Assembly: GCF_004634425.1 (NCBI RefSeq)
Contig: NZ_SBJL01000004.1
Location: 1-64,000 of the forward strand
Direction: 5' to 3'
From: Vitreimonas flagellata
Lineage (GTDB): Bacteria; Pseudomonadota; Alphaproteobacteria; Caulobacterales; Aquidulcibacteraceae
DNA length: 64,000 bases
A program made the position numbers and the translations under genes. Below the pieces are notes generated by a model. That model was not told the DNA's origin and made no database searches. It was given only the letters and a program-made list of their open reading frames with translations. This document shows positions 39,568 through 47,586 of the stretch, one piece after another. The stretch's first letter is position 1. The number at the start of each line of letters is the position of its first letter.

Positions 39568-40589
39568 TGATCGAGCTTTCCATGATCTGGGCGATCCTGA
39601 TCGCCGTCGCCGTCTTTCTCTATGTTGCGCTCGATGGGTTCGACCTCGGCGTCGGCATTCTCTTCCCGTTCGCGAAAGACGCGCGCGAGCGTGACCAGAT
39701 GCAAGCCGCCATCGCGCCGGTTTGGGATGGCAACGAGACGTGGCTCGTGCTCGGCGGCGGCGGCTTGTTCGCCGCATTCCCGAAAGCCTACGCGGCCCTC
39801 ATGCCGGCGCTCTACGCGCCGATCATTCTCATGCTACTCGCGCTGATCTTCCGCGGCGTCGCGTTCGAGTTTCGTCACCACGGCCGCGGCCTCGGCGCCA
39901 AATGGTGGACGATCGCGTTCTCCGCCGGCTCGATGGTCGCGGCCATTGCGCAGGGGTTCGTGCTCGGCGGCTTCATCCAAGGCGTGGCGCTAGAAAACGG
40001 CCAATTCGCCGGCGGCCCGCTCGATTGGCTGACGCCATTCTCGTTGCTCGTCGCCGCCTCACTTGTCGCCGGCTACGCGTTACTCGGCGCCACATGGCTC
40101 GTATTCAAAACCCAAGGCGAACTGTTCGAACGCGCACGCGCATGGGTAAAGCAACTCGCGCTCTTCACGGCGCTCGCGATGGGCGCGGTCAGCCTCGCCA
40201 CGCTCGGCGTCGATCCGCGCGTAACTGAGCGTTGGGGCCTCACCATGACAAGTGTGGATTGGCCAACCTTCATCAAGCTCGCGCCACTACCGATCCTCGC
40301 CGCCGTGATTTGCTATCTGCTCTGGCGCGGCGCAGACCAACGCCGCCATTTCGCGCCCTATCTCTACGCGGTCGGCCTTTTCCTCATCGGTTATCTCGGC
40401 CTCGCGTTCAGCCTGTGGCCTTACATCGTGCCCTTCGCGATGACGCCAGCGGACGCCGCCGCAGCGGACAACGCGCTCTCACTCATGCTCTGGGGCGCTA
40501 TCCCGATGCTACCGATCATCTTGGGCTACACGGCTTACGTCTATTGGATTTTCCGCGCCAAGGTCGACAACGATGCCGCCTATCATTGA
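39567..40589 (+). CDS. cydB: Cytochrome bd ubiquinol oxidase subunit II
   Basis: ATG at 39567 (MIELSMIWAILIAVAVFLYV) overlaps the cydA TGA; GAGGAGG precedes it. The 340-residue protein has eight or nine membrane helices. Family motifs are LDGFDLGVGILFPF, PVWDGNETWLVLGGGGLFAA, and FRGVAFEFRH. It partners CydA in the oxidase. The long reading frame that extends upstream inside cydA is out of frame and not real. The small DUF2474 gene starts within its last codons. Confidence 0.95.
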   Translation: MIELSMIWAILIAVAVFLYVALDGFDLGVGILFPFAKDARERDQMQAAIAPVWDGNETWLVLGGGGLFAAFPKAYAALMPALYAPIILMLLALIFRGVAFEFRHHGRGLGAKWWTIAFSAGSMVAAIAQGFVLGGFIQGVALENGQFAGGPLDWLTPFSLLVAASLVAGYALLGATWLVFKTQGELFERARAWVKQLALFTALAMGAVSLATLGVDPRVTERWGLTMTSVDWPTFIKLAPLPILAAVICYLLWRGADQRRHFAPYLYAVGLFLIGYLGLAFSLWPYIVPFAMTPADAAAADNALSLMLWGAIPMLPIILGYTAYVYWIFRAKVDNDAAYH

Positions 40590-40719
40590 AGGCCCGCCGG
40601 AAGAGGGGGAAGCGCCGCGGCCTCTGGGCAAACGGCTGCTATGGTTCGTGGCGTTGTGGGTTGGCGGCTTAGTTGCTGTGGCGACGGTTGCATACGCGCT
40701 GCGGGCGCTGATCCTGTAG
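40573..40719 (+). CDS. DUF2474 small membrane protein of the cytochrome bd operon
   Basis: A 48-residue frame starting at ATG 40573 overlaps the cydB end by 17 bases. The product starts MPPIIEGPPEEGEAPRPLGK and then has one membrane helix, RLLWFVALWVGGLVAVATVA, ending YALRALIL. This is the DUF2474 pattern (basic R-L-L-W-F-V-x-L-W start, Y-x-L-R end), a small protein encoded after cydAB/cioAB and thought to play a CydX-like part in oxidase assembly or stability. Confidence 0.85.
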   Translation: MPPIIEGPPEEGEAPRPLGKRLLWFVALWVGGLVAVATVAYALRALIL

Positions 40720-40748
40720 TTCCCAGCGCCGCCGTGTGGAACGGGGAA

Positions 40749-41045
40749 TTAGTCGCGATAATCCTCGGCGGCGCGATCCATGAAATGCGCCAGGGCCACG
40801 TCCTTGTCCGTGACCCCGCCCGCGTCGTGCGTCGTGAGCGTGACCTCGACGCGATTATAGACGTTCGTCCATTCCGGATGGTGGTCGTGCTTTTCCGCGA
40901 ACAGCGCCACGCGCGTCATGAACGCGAAGGCGGCGTTGAAATCCTTGAAACGGAATTCCTTGGTGATCGCGTCGCGGTCACCCGTGGCATGCCAGCCTTG
41001 GAGGCGGGCGATTGCGGCTGATGCGCCAATCTTCTCTGCAGGCAT
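40749..41045 (-). CDS. Pterin-4-alpha-carbinolamine dehydratase
   Basis: ATG at 41045 ([20 protein letters not shown]) is chosen over 41102. The 98-residue enzyme dehydrates 4a-hydroxytetrahydropterin. Family motifs are [19 protein letters not shown] near residues 18-36, the catalytic histidines in [20 protein letters not shown], and [20 protein letters not shown]. No phenylalanine hydroxylase gene is adjacent; family members without it are thought to serve other pterin reactions. Confidence 0.93.
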   Translation of the reverse strand: MPAEKIGASAAIARLQGWHATGDRDAITKEFRFKDFNAAFAFMTRVALFAEKHDHHPEWTNVYNRVEVTLTTHDAGGVTDKDVALAHFMDRAAEDYRD

Positions 41046-41105
41046 GGCTCGCTCCTTTGCGTTCAATATGGCGCGACCGCGTCCGAAGGCGAGCCCAAAC
41101 AAAAA

Positions 41106-41129
41106 CGCCGCCGTCTTTCGACGGCGGCG
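41106..41129 (-). terminator. Terminator after the amino-acid permease gene
   Basis: CGCCGCCGTC and GACGGCGGCG (41106-41115, 41120-41129) enclose TTTC; on the minus strand TTTTTGTTTG follows. It lies 22 bases after the permease stop. Confidence 0.85.
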
Positions 41130-41150
41130 CTCTTGAGTTTGGTGTTTGCC

Positions 41151-42749
41151 TTATTGGTTCGGCTGAACCGGGTTCGGCTGTTCGTGGCCCGTGACCACTT
41201 CACCCTTGCCGAGCTTCGAGTTCCACAGCCCGTAGGCGAAGTAGAGCACGAAGCCGCCCGCCAGATAAATCAGGAAGAAGTTGCGCGTCTCGTCGTGCGC
41301 CATCAGCGACAGCAGCAAGAAGATGCACATCAGCGCGCCGAGCAAAGGCGTGATCGGGAACAGCGGCGTCTTGAACGGCCGGTTCATGTTCGGCCGGGCA
41401 AAGCGCAGATAGATCACCGTCAAGCAGACAATGCCGAACGCGGCGAGCGTGCCGACGTTGGTGAGGTTCGCCAGCGAGTCGAGGCTCATGAAGCCGCCAA
41501 AGCCCATGGCGAGCAGGCCGACCAGGATCGTATTGATCCAGGGCGTCTTCAGCTTCGGGTGCACGTTGGCGAACACCTGCGGGATCAGGCCGTCGCGCGC
41601 CATCGTGTAGAAGATGCGGGTTTGGCCATAGAGCAGCACCAGCATCACCGACGAAAGACCGGCGAACGCGCCGAGCTTCACCACGAAGGCAAACCACGGC
41701 AGGCCGATTTGATCGACGGCCAGCGCGATCGGCGCCGGATTGTTGAGCTGGGTGTACGGCACGATGCCGACCAGCACAGCGCAGGTCAGAATATAGAGAA
41801 TGGTGCAGATAATGAGCGAGCCGAGAATGCCGATCGGCATGTCGCGGCCCGGGTTCTTCGATTCCGCGCCGGCGGTGGAGACCGCTTCGAAGCCGATATA
41901 GGCGAAGAAGATGGTCGCCGCGCCCGTGATCAGGCCGGGCACGCCATACTGGCCGGTGTCGGCGCCTGTCAGCACGCCCCAAAGTGCGCGTCCAATCTGC
42001 GCCCAGATGCTCATGTCCGTGCCCGGCGCAGGCGCCGGGATTTGCTCCGGAATGAGCGGGGTCCAGAGGTCCGGGTTCACGTAGGCCGCGCCGATCACGA
42101 TGAACGCGATAACAACGCCAACCTTGATGAACACGACGATGTTGTTGACCAACGCCGATTCCGAAATGCCGACAACCAGCAAGCACGTGACCGCGATAAG
42201 GCCAATGATCGCCGGCAAGTTGACCATGCCAACGGCGATTTGTTCGCCGGTGTCGTGATCAAGCACTGGCACGCCTGGCGCCGCTGTGAGTGCCGCGGGT
42301 ATGTGCACGCCGAGATCTGCGAGCAAACTGACCGTGTAGCCCGACCAGCCCACGGCCACGGTCGAAGCGGCGAGGCCGTATTCGAGCACGAGGAGCAGAC
42401 CCATCACCCAGGCGACGATCTCGCCCATCGATGCATAGGAATAGGAATACGCCGACCCCGAGACCGGGATCGCCGACGCAAGCTCCGCGTACGAGAGAGC
42501 CACCAGCGCACAGAGCGTGCCGGTGATGACGAATGAAATCATGATGCCGGGGCCGGCGAATTCCGCCGCCGCGCGTCCGGTCAGAACGAAAATGCCGGTG
42601 CCAATAATGCAGCCGATGCCGAGCAAGATCAGATTGATCGGGCCTAGTGTCTTTTTCAATTCGCCTTGCTCGTGCTCGGCGTGCATTTGTTCAACCGACT
42701 TGCGGATGAACAGACGGCCGAGACCGCTTGGCTTCGATGGATTTGCCAC
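41151..42749 (-). CDS. APC-superfamily amino-acid permease
   Basis: The 532-residue integral membrane protein has 12 or more membrane helices. The N-terminal signature LGPINLILLGIGCIIGTGIF (about 36-55) is the GIGxxIGTGIF substrate-binding helix 1 of APC transporters; SYAELASAIPVSGSAYSYSY and FFAYIGFEAVSTAGAESKNP follow. The architecture fits the cationic amino-acid transporter (YhdG) subgroup. The exact substrate and direction are not predictable. No operon partner; a terminator lies downstream. Confidence 0.92.
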   Translation of the reverse strand: MANPSKPSGLGRLFIRKSVEQMHAEHEQGELKKTLGPINLILLGIGCIIGTGIFVLTGRAAAEFAGPGIMISFVITGTLCALVALSYAELASAIPVSGSAYSYSYASMGEIVAWVMGLLLVLEYGLAASTVAVGWSGYTVSLLADLGVHIPAALTAAPGVPVLDHDTGEQIAVGMVNLPAIIGLIAVTCLLVVGISESALVNNIVVFIKVGVVIAFIVIGAAYVNPDLWTPLIPEQIPAPAPGTDMSIWAQIGRALWGVLTGADTGQYGVPGLITGAATIFFAYIGFEAVSTAGAESKNPGRDMPIGILGSLIICTILYILTCAVLVGIVPYTQLNNPAPIALAVDQIGLPWFAFVVKLGAFAGLSSVMLVLLYGQTRIFYTMARDGLIPQVFANVHPKLKTPWINTILVGLLAMGFGGFMSLDSLANLTNVGTLAAFGIVCLTVIYLRFARPNMNRPFKTPLFPITPLLGALMCIFLLLSLMAHDETRNFFLIYLAGGFVLYFAYGLWNSKLGKGEVVTGHEQPNPVQPNQ

Positions 42750-42827
42750 GTTGGATCCCCTCCCTGGTGGGCTAGGGGGCGGAAGCTAGACGCGCTTTCG
42801 GGTGCTCACAAGCGCCGAGGGTCGCTT

Positions 42828-43721
42828 TTAACTTTGTGCGAGTGCGTCGGGCACGGTCCAGCCCCGTCGTGCGCATGCCGCGAGCACGGTATTGCGCAGA
42901 AGGCAGGCGATCGTCATGGGGCCGACGCCGCCCGGCGACGGCGTTACCGCCGCAGCGACTTGAATGGCTTCGGCAAAATGCACGTCGCCGACGAGTTTGG
43001 TTTTGCCTTCACCCTTCTCAGGCGCAGGCACGCGATTGGTGCCGACGTCGATCACGATCGCGCCCGGCCTGATCCAATCACCGCGCACCATTTCTGGGCG
43101 GCCCACAGCCGCCACCAGAACGTCCGCGCCGCGGCACACCATCCTCAGATCGCGTGTTTTAGAGTGTGCAATCGTCACGCTCGCGTTCTGTTCGAGGAAC
43201 AAAAGCGCCGCCGGCTTGCCCACAAGGATCGAGCGGCCGATCACGACCACGTTCGCACCCGCGAGATCGGGGCGCTCGGTCTTCGCCAGGATCACCGAAC
43301 CCACCGGCGTACAAGGCCGCAAGCCCGGCTTGCCGAGCACGAGCTTGCCAGCGCTGGCTTCCGTGAGCCCATCCACATCCTTCAGCGGATCGATCGCCGC
43401 CAGCACGTTGGCTTCGTGAATGTGCTTGGGCAGCGGCAATTGCACGAGGATGCCGTCCACCTCCGGGTCGCGAGAGAGGGCATCGACGCGTGCAATCAGG
43501 TCGGCCTCGCTCGTGTCCGCCGGCAGTCGGATTTCCACCGAGCGCATACCGGCTTCGCGCGTGGCTTTGCCCTTGGAGGTCACATAGACTTGGCTGGCTG
43601 GATCGTCCCCGACCAGCACGACCACGAGGGCCGGCTGGCTCGGCAGAGCTTTCACGGCCGCAGCTACATCGGCGCGCAGGCTCGCCGCGATCGCTTTCCC
43701 GTCGATGATGCGTCCGCTCAT
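42828..43721 (-). CDS. folD: Methylenetetrahydrofolate dehydrogenase/cyclohydrolase
   Basis: The 297-residue bifunctional enzyme interconverts 5,10-methylene- and 10-formyl-tetrahydrofolate. Features are [15 protein letters not shown] with the catalytic Lys, [37 protein letters not shown], and the NADP site [20 protein letters not shown], then [20 protein letters not shown]. Its start overlaps the DUF167 stop by four bases, so it is third in yggT-yggU-folD, a common alphaproteobacterial order. Confidence 0.95.
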   Translation of the reverse strand: MSGRIIDGKAIAASLRADVAAAVKALPSQPALVVVLVGDDPASQVYVTSKGKATREAGMRSVEIRLPADTSEADLIARVDALSRDPEVDGILVQLPLPKHIHEANVLAAIDPLKDVDGLTEASAGKLVLGKPGLRPCTPVGSVILAKTERPDLAGANVVVIGRSILVGKPAALLFLEQNASVTIAHSKTRDLRMVCRGADVLVAAVGRPEMVRGDWIRPGAIVIDVGTNRVPAPEKGEGKTKLVGDVHFAEAIQVAAAVTPSPGGVGPMTIACLLRNTVLAACARRGWTVPDALAQS

Positions 43722-43999
43722 TGCGACTCCTTATGCTTGGCGAGAAACGATGCGATCTCCGCTTCGCTGACGCCGTCAATCTCGATCGTCTTTAAGCGCG
43801 CTGTCGCGCCGCGCGCCACCTGCACGCGCGATTTTGGCACGCCCAACGCTTTGGCCAGCAGCTTTTCCAGCGCCGCATTGGCCTCACCCTTTTCCGGCGC
43901 CGCACGCACGCGCGCTTTCAGATAGGGCAGGCCGGCTTCGTCAAGATCCGCGCCATCGATGCGGTCAGCGCCGCCCGAGGGCGTCAGCCGGACGCGCAT
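43718..43999 (-). CDS. DUF167 (YggU) family protein
   Basis: ATG at 43999 ([20 protein letters not shown]) is the first start in the right frame; an open frame further upstream to 44413 is antisense artefact. The 93-residue cytosolic protein has the DUF167 motif: [34 protein letters not shown], and [20 protein letters not shown]. The function is unknown. It lies between yggT and folD with overlaps or 5-base gaps. Confidence 0.92.
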   Translation of the reverse strand: MRVRLTPSGGADRIDGADLDEAGLPYLKARVRAAPEKGEANAALEKLLAKALGVPKSRVQVARGATARLKTIEIDGVSEAEIASFLAKHKESQ

Positions 44000-44004
44000 C
44001 CGGC

Positions 44005-44316
44005 TCAGAGGAACGAGCCTCCGCCCACCAGCAGATTGACCAGCCACGGCAGCACGCTGTCGCGCACCAGCACAATGACGAGCAGCAACACCAGCACCGA
44101 CAGATCGACGCCCGCGATCGGCGGGATCAGGCGACGCAACGGTCGCAACATCGGTTCGGTAATGGCGCTGGTGAAGCGCCAGATGCCGCTCACCAATTCG
44201 TTGCGGCGGCTGACAATGTCGAACGCGAACAGCCAGGACAGCACCACGTGCACAATCAGCACCACGACCAGAAGGCCGAGCACCGTGTGGATGAGCTGGT
44301 ATAAAATGTTGATCAT
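44005..44316 (-). CDS. YggT family membrane protein
   Basis: The 103-residue protein has two hydrophobic halves: MINILYQLIHTVLGLLVVVL IVHVV (about 1-30) and VLVLLLVIVLVRDSVLPWL (about 72-92), connected by the conserved phrase EPMLRPLRRLIPPIAGVDLS. The family is associated with osmotic tolerance or potassium uptake in some bacteria and with cell division in others. It is the first gene of the yggT-yggU-folD unit. Confidence 0.92.
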   Translation of the reverse strand: MINILYQLIHTVLGLLVVVLIVHVVLSWLFAFDIVSRRNELVSGIWRFTSAITEPMLRPLRRLIPPIAGVDLSVLVLLLVIVLVRDSVLPWLVNLLVGGGSFL

Positions 44317-44435
44317 GCGGCTCTTCAGCGTGTTTCAGCGGTTCGGAGGGGTCTAAACCGGTCCGCCTGGATTCGGCAAGGTGAGCGCCTTGACGCCCCA
44401 GCCGCACCGGCACTATATCGCGGCTCCCGCGAAGG

Positions 44436-44511
<76 letters not shown>

Positions 44512-44603
44512 TCCTTTCGCTTGCGCCAGATCGGGCTCCGGTACCTTCACTCAGCCTAGGCAATAACGCTGCGCCGTGAGATCCCGGTTCTGGGAGCTGA
44601 TCT

Positions 44604-46850
44604 ATGTCGTTGCGCGCTTTGCTTTTGTTCGGCCTGCTGTTCCTGGCGCTGATGGGCGCCGGCTACGTCATCCAGCCTGACCCGGTTCGCACCTCCAACG
44701 CACCGGACGCCTTCGACGCCAATGCTGCGTTCGCCCGCATTGAGCGCGTGCTGTCGCCGGAAGAGCCGCACCCGCTCGACACCGAAGCTGCTGATCGGGT
44801 GCGCGAGCGCTTGCTCATCGAGATCCGCGCGCTCGGCTTCACCCCCGAGGTGCGCGAGCATTTTACCTGTCTGCCGCACCCCGAAGCGCCCGTTTCGTAT
44901 TGCGCACGCGTGCGGAATGTCGTGTTCAGCGTGGGTCCAAGCGAAGGCCCCGCGATCCTCGCCGCCACACATTATGATTCAGTACCGGCCGGCCCAGGCG
45001 CGAGCGATGCCGGCATGGGTATGGCCGCTTGGCTCGAGATCGCGCGTTTGCTCTCACAACAAGATTTGCAGCGCCGCGTGATCTTTCTGATCAGCGACGG
45101 CGAAGAGGTGGCGTTGCTCGGCGCACACGCCTTCGCAACGCAAGACCCGCAAATGAACGACGTGCAAGCGATCGTGAACCTTGAAGCGCGTGGCACGAGT
45201 GGTCCGGCGACGTTCTTCGAAACCGCACGGCCGAACGCGGATTCAGTCCGCGCTTACGCCGCTGGCGCGCAGCGTCCGATGACGAATTCGATGATGGCCG
45301 CTGTTTATGATCTGTTGCCGAACTCGACGGATGTCACCGTCTTGCGGCGCGAGGGCGTCGATATCGTCAACATCGCAATCTCGGATAGCTGGCCCAATTA
45401 TCATACGCCGCAAGACAATCTCGCGAACATGAGCCGCGTGAGCTTGCAGCATATGGGCGATAGCGCGCTTGGCACGACACGCGCTTTTGCGTTGAACGCC
45501 GACGCTGGCAGCGCAGAGGCGCTTATCTTCACCGATATTCTCGGTCGCGTCCTTATAAGTTTGCCGGAATGGCTTGGCACGGCGCTGCTCGCCATCAGCG
45601 CGATCATCGCCGCCGCATATTTCTGGACGCGCGGGCGCCAAGGCCGTTGGCGCGCTTTTGCTGCGCCGCTCATTGCGCTCCTTGTCGCGGGGCTCGCTTC
45701 ATTTCTGATCGGCTACGCCTTCAATACGTTGCGCCCCGGCATGTTCTGGTTCGGGCACCCCGAAGCGACGCGCGCTTGGACAGGTCTGATCGCGCTCACC
45801 GCGCTCGCCATTGGTCTTTGGTTCGCCGACAAACGCGCCAGTGCGCCGCTGGTGGAAGCCTCCGCCATGCTGTGGTTCGCGCTCTTCGGCTTGGCTGGCG
45901 CGATTGCATTGCCCGGCCTTTCCATTCTCGACGCGCTCGCAGCTTCGATTTTCGCGCTGAGCGCATTGCTCGCGTGGCGTTGGCCGGTTGCCGCGCGGTT
46001 CGGCGCTCTGCTTGCAGCACTCGCCGCGCTCATCATCTGGGCGCCGCTCTTTGCCTTGGTTGAAGTGACGTTGGGCTACGACATGCCCGCACTCAATGCC
46101 GTACTCATCGTGATTGCGCTGCTGCCGTGGCTTGGCCCGATCGCGCGGTTGCAAGGCGAGAAGCCGTGGCGACTGCCCGTCGCTGCACTTGGCGCGCTTG
46201 CCCTGGTCGCCATTGGCGTCGCCGCGCTATTGCCGTCCTCCACGGTGGCGCGGCCGCGCGCGTTTAATTTCGTCTATTTCCAAGATGCCCTGAACAACGA
46301 CGCGCACATCATTGCCGGCCCACCGCGCTTGCCGTTGCCGCAAGAGATCGCCGCCGCCGCACCTTTCACGTCACGCATGGTCGTGCCTGGTGATCGCTAT
46401 CCATCGTGGAGCACGTCCGTGCCAAGCGCGAACCTGCCTGCGCCGCGCGTCGAGCTTGTGAGCGACGAAGTGATCGATGGCGCGCGCACCGTACGTCTAC
46501 GCTACGCGACAAATGGAGCCTATCGCACAACGATCCGCGTGCCGTTCTCCGCCGAACTCTCGCGTGCGAGTATCAACGGCGTCGACGCCGCGCCGGTGCT
46601 GAACTCATCAGCCACAGTCGATTTCAACAGCATCATCTGTGTCGGCCGCGCGTGCGATGGTGCTGAAACGGTCTTGGTGGTGAATGCGGACGCGACCCCG
46701 ACGGATTGGCTCGTGCTCGGTCAATATCTCGGCGCGCCCGAAATCGCCGCCGAGCTTGTGGCGGCGCGTCCAAGCTACACGACAGCGGCCCACACGGGCG
46801 ACATCGCGCTCACGCTTGGCACGGTGCAGCCAGCCTCAGCCCAGCAATGA
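44604..46850 (+). CDS. M28 family zinc peptidase with C-terminal membrane domain
   Basis: The 748-residue protein has an N-terminal anchor helix (about 5-23) and a periplasmic M28 aminopeptidase domain: His in ILAATHYDSVPAGPGASDAG (zinc ligands His and Asp), DGEEVALLGAHAFA (catalytic and ligand Glu), NLEARGTSGPA, and the last His in YHTPQDNLANMSRV. About seven or eight membrane helices follow (about 310-560), and a beta-rich C-terminal domain. This architecture matches proteins similar to ER aminopeptidase 1 (Fxna-like) found in alphaproteobacteria. GGGAGCTG precedes the ATG. It overlaps the convergent TetR gene by 15 bases. Confidence 0.9.
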   Translation: MSLRALLLFGLLFLALMGAGYVIQPDPVRTSNAPDAFDANAAFARIERVLSPEEPHPLDTEAADRVRERLLIEIRALGFTPEVREHFTCLPHPEAPVSYCARVRNVVFSVGPSEGPAILAATHYDSVPAGPGASDAGMGMAAWLEIARLLSQQDLQRRVIFLISDGEEVALLGAHAFATQDPQMNDVQAIVNLEARGTSGPATFFETARPNADSVRAYAAGAQRPMTNSMMAAVYDLLPNSTDVTVLRREGVDIVNIAISDSWPNYHTPQDNLANMSRVSLQHMGDSALGTTRAFALNADAGSAEALIFTDILGRVLISLPEWLGTALLAISAIIAAAYFWTRGRQGRWRAFAAPLIALLVAGLASFLIGYAFNTLRPGMFWFGHPEATRAWTGLIALTALAIGLWFADKRASAPLVEASAMLWFALFGLAGAIALPGLSILDALAASIFALSALLAWRWPVAARFGALLAALAALIIWAPLFALVEVTLGYDMPALNAVLIVIALLPWLGPIARLQGEKPWRLPVAALGALALVAIGVAALLPSSTVARPRAFNFVYFQDALNNDAHIIAGPPRLPLPQEIAAAAPFTSRMVVPGDRYPSWSTSVPSANLPAPRVELVSDEVIDGARTVRLRYATNGAYRTTIRVPFSAELSRASINGVDAAPVLNSSATVDFNSIICVGRACDGAETVLVVNADATPTDWLVLGQYLGAPEIAAELVAARPSYTTAAHTGDIALTLGTVQPASAQQ

Positions 46851-47405
46851 GTGCTTGAGATCGACGCGGGTCTGATCGCGATTGTCCGTGAAGATCAGCG
46901 CCTCGGCCATCAGCGCGGCGTAGAACAAGAACGCACGCTTGCGCGCTTCGTCCTTGTCTAGACCATGTTGCATCAAGAGCTTTTGGAAATAGTCCAAGCG
47001 CACCCGGTCGATGTGGCGGACCGCTTTGGCTGCGCGTTTGTCGCGGCGCGCCCAGAGACGCACCGCAAGCTCTATCGCTGCAGCGCGCGCTGAGCGGGGG
47101 CTCGAATAGGGCAGAGAGAGCAGCGTTTCCAGGCGTTCCGCCGGCGTCTTCGCGTCGGCCGCGCGCTCCACGCGCGCATAGATGAGATAGCTCGCGCCCT
47201 CGCGCCAATGCTTCAGCATTGCTAGATGCAGCGCATCGCGATCGGCGAAGTGCCAGTAAAAGCTGCCGCGCGTGACGCCCAAGCGCTTGGCCAACGGATC
47301 GACACGCACCGCGTCGATGCCGCCTTCCGCCATCACGTCGAACGCCGCTTCGACCCAGGCGGCGACATCTAGACTTGCGGTGCCGTTTGGCGACGTTTCG
47401 CTCAT
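46836..47405 (-). CDS. TetR family transcriptional regulator
   Basis: The 189-residue protein has the TetR HTH DVAAWVEAAFDVMAEGGIDA, VRVDPLAKRLGVTRGSFYWH and FADRDALHLAML. The C-terminal domain is of the TetR_C type found in many regulators; no ligand is assigned. It is divergent from the TonB-dependent receptor gene. In the gap two palindromes are candidates for its operator: GTGTT-N8-AACAC near 47457-47474 and TACACAAGTGTA near 47534-47545. Confidence 0.88.
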   Translation of the reverse strand: MSETSPNGTASLDVAAWVEAAFDVMAEGGIDAVRVDPLAKRLGVTRGSFYWHFADRDALHLAMLKHWREGASYLIYARVERAADAKTPAERLETLLSLPYSSPRSARAAAIELAVRLWARRDKRAAKAVRHIDRVRLDYFQKLLMQHGLDKDEARKRAFLFYAALMAEALIFTDNRDQTRVDLKHSLLG

Positions 47406-47586
47406 GGCCTTTTCTCGCTCTTATTGGCCATGTTGCGGTGCAGCATGACGATTGTCAGTGTTACGCAATCAACACAGCGTGCGAATTGGGGCGAAATTGC
47501 TCTAGACGCCGGAACAAAAACGACCCTACCATACACAAGTGTACGGCGAGGCTCAAAGACCTCGGAGACACGCGGGAGGGAATTTA

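Noticed and set aside
41133..42536. 467-residue plus-strand frame opposite the amino-acid permease
   Set aside because: Arg/His/Glu-rich antisense of a hydrophobic gene; the permease signature is on the other strand.
43999..44413. Upstream extension of the DUF167 frame
   Set aside because: It is antisense or out of frame to yggT, which is clearly coding there.
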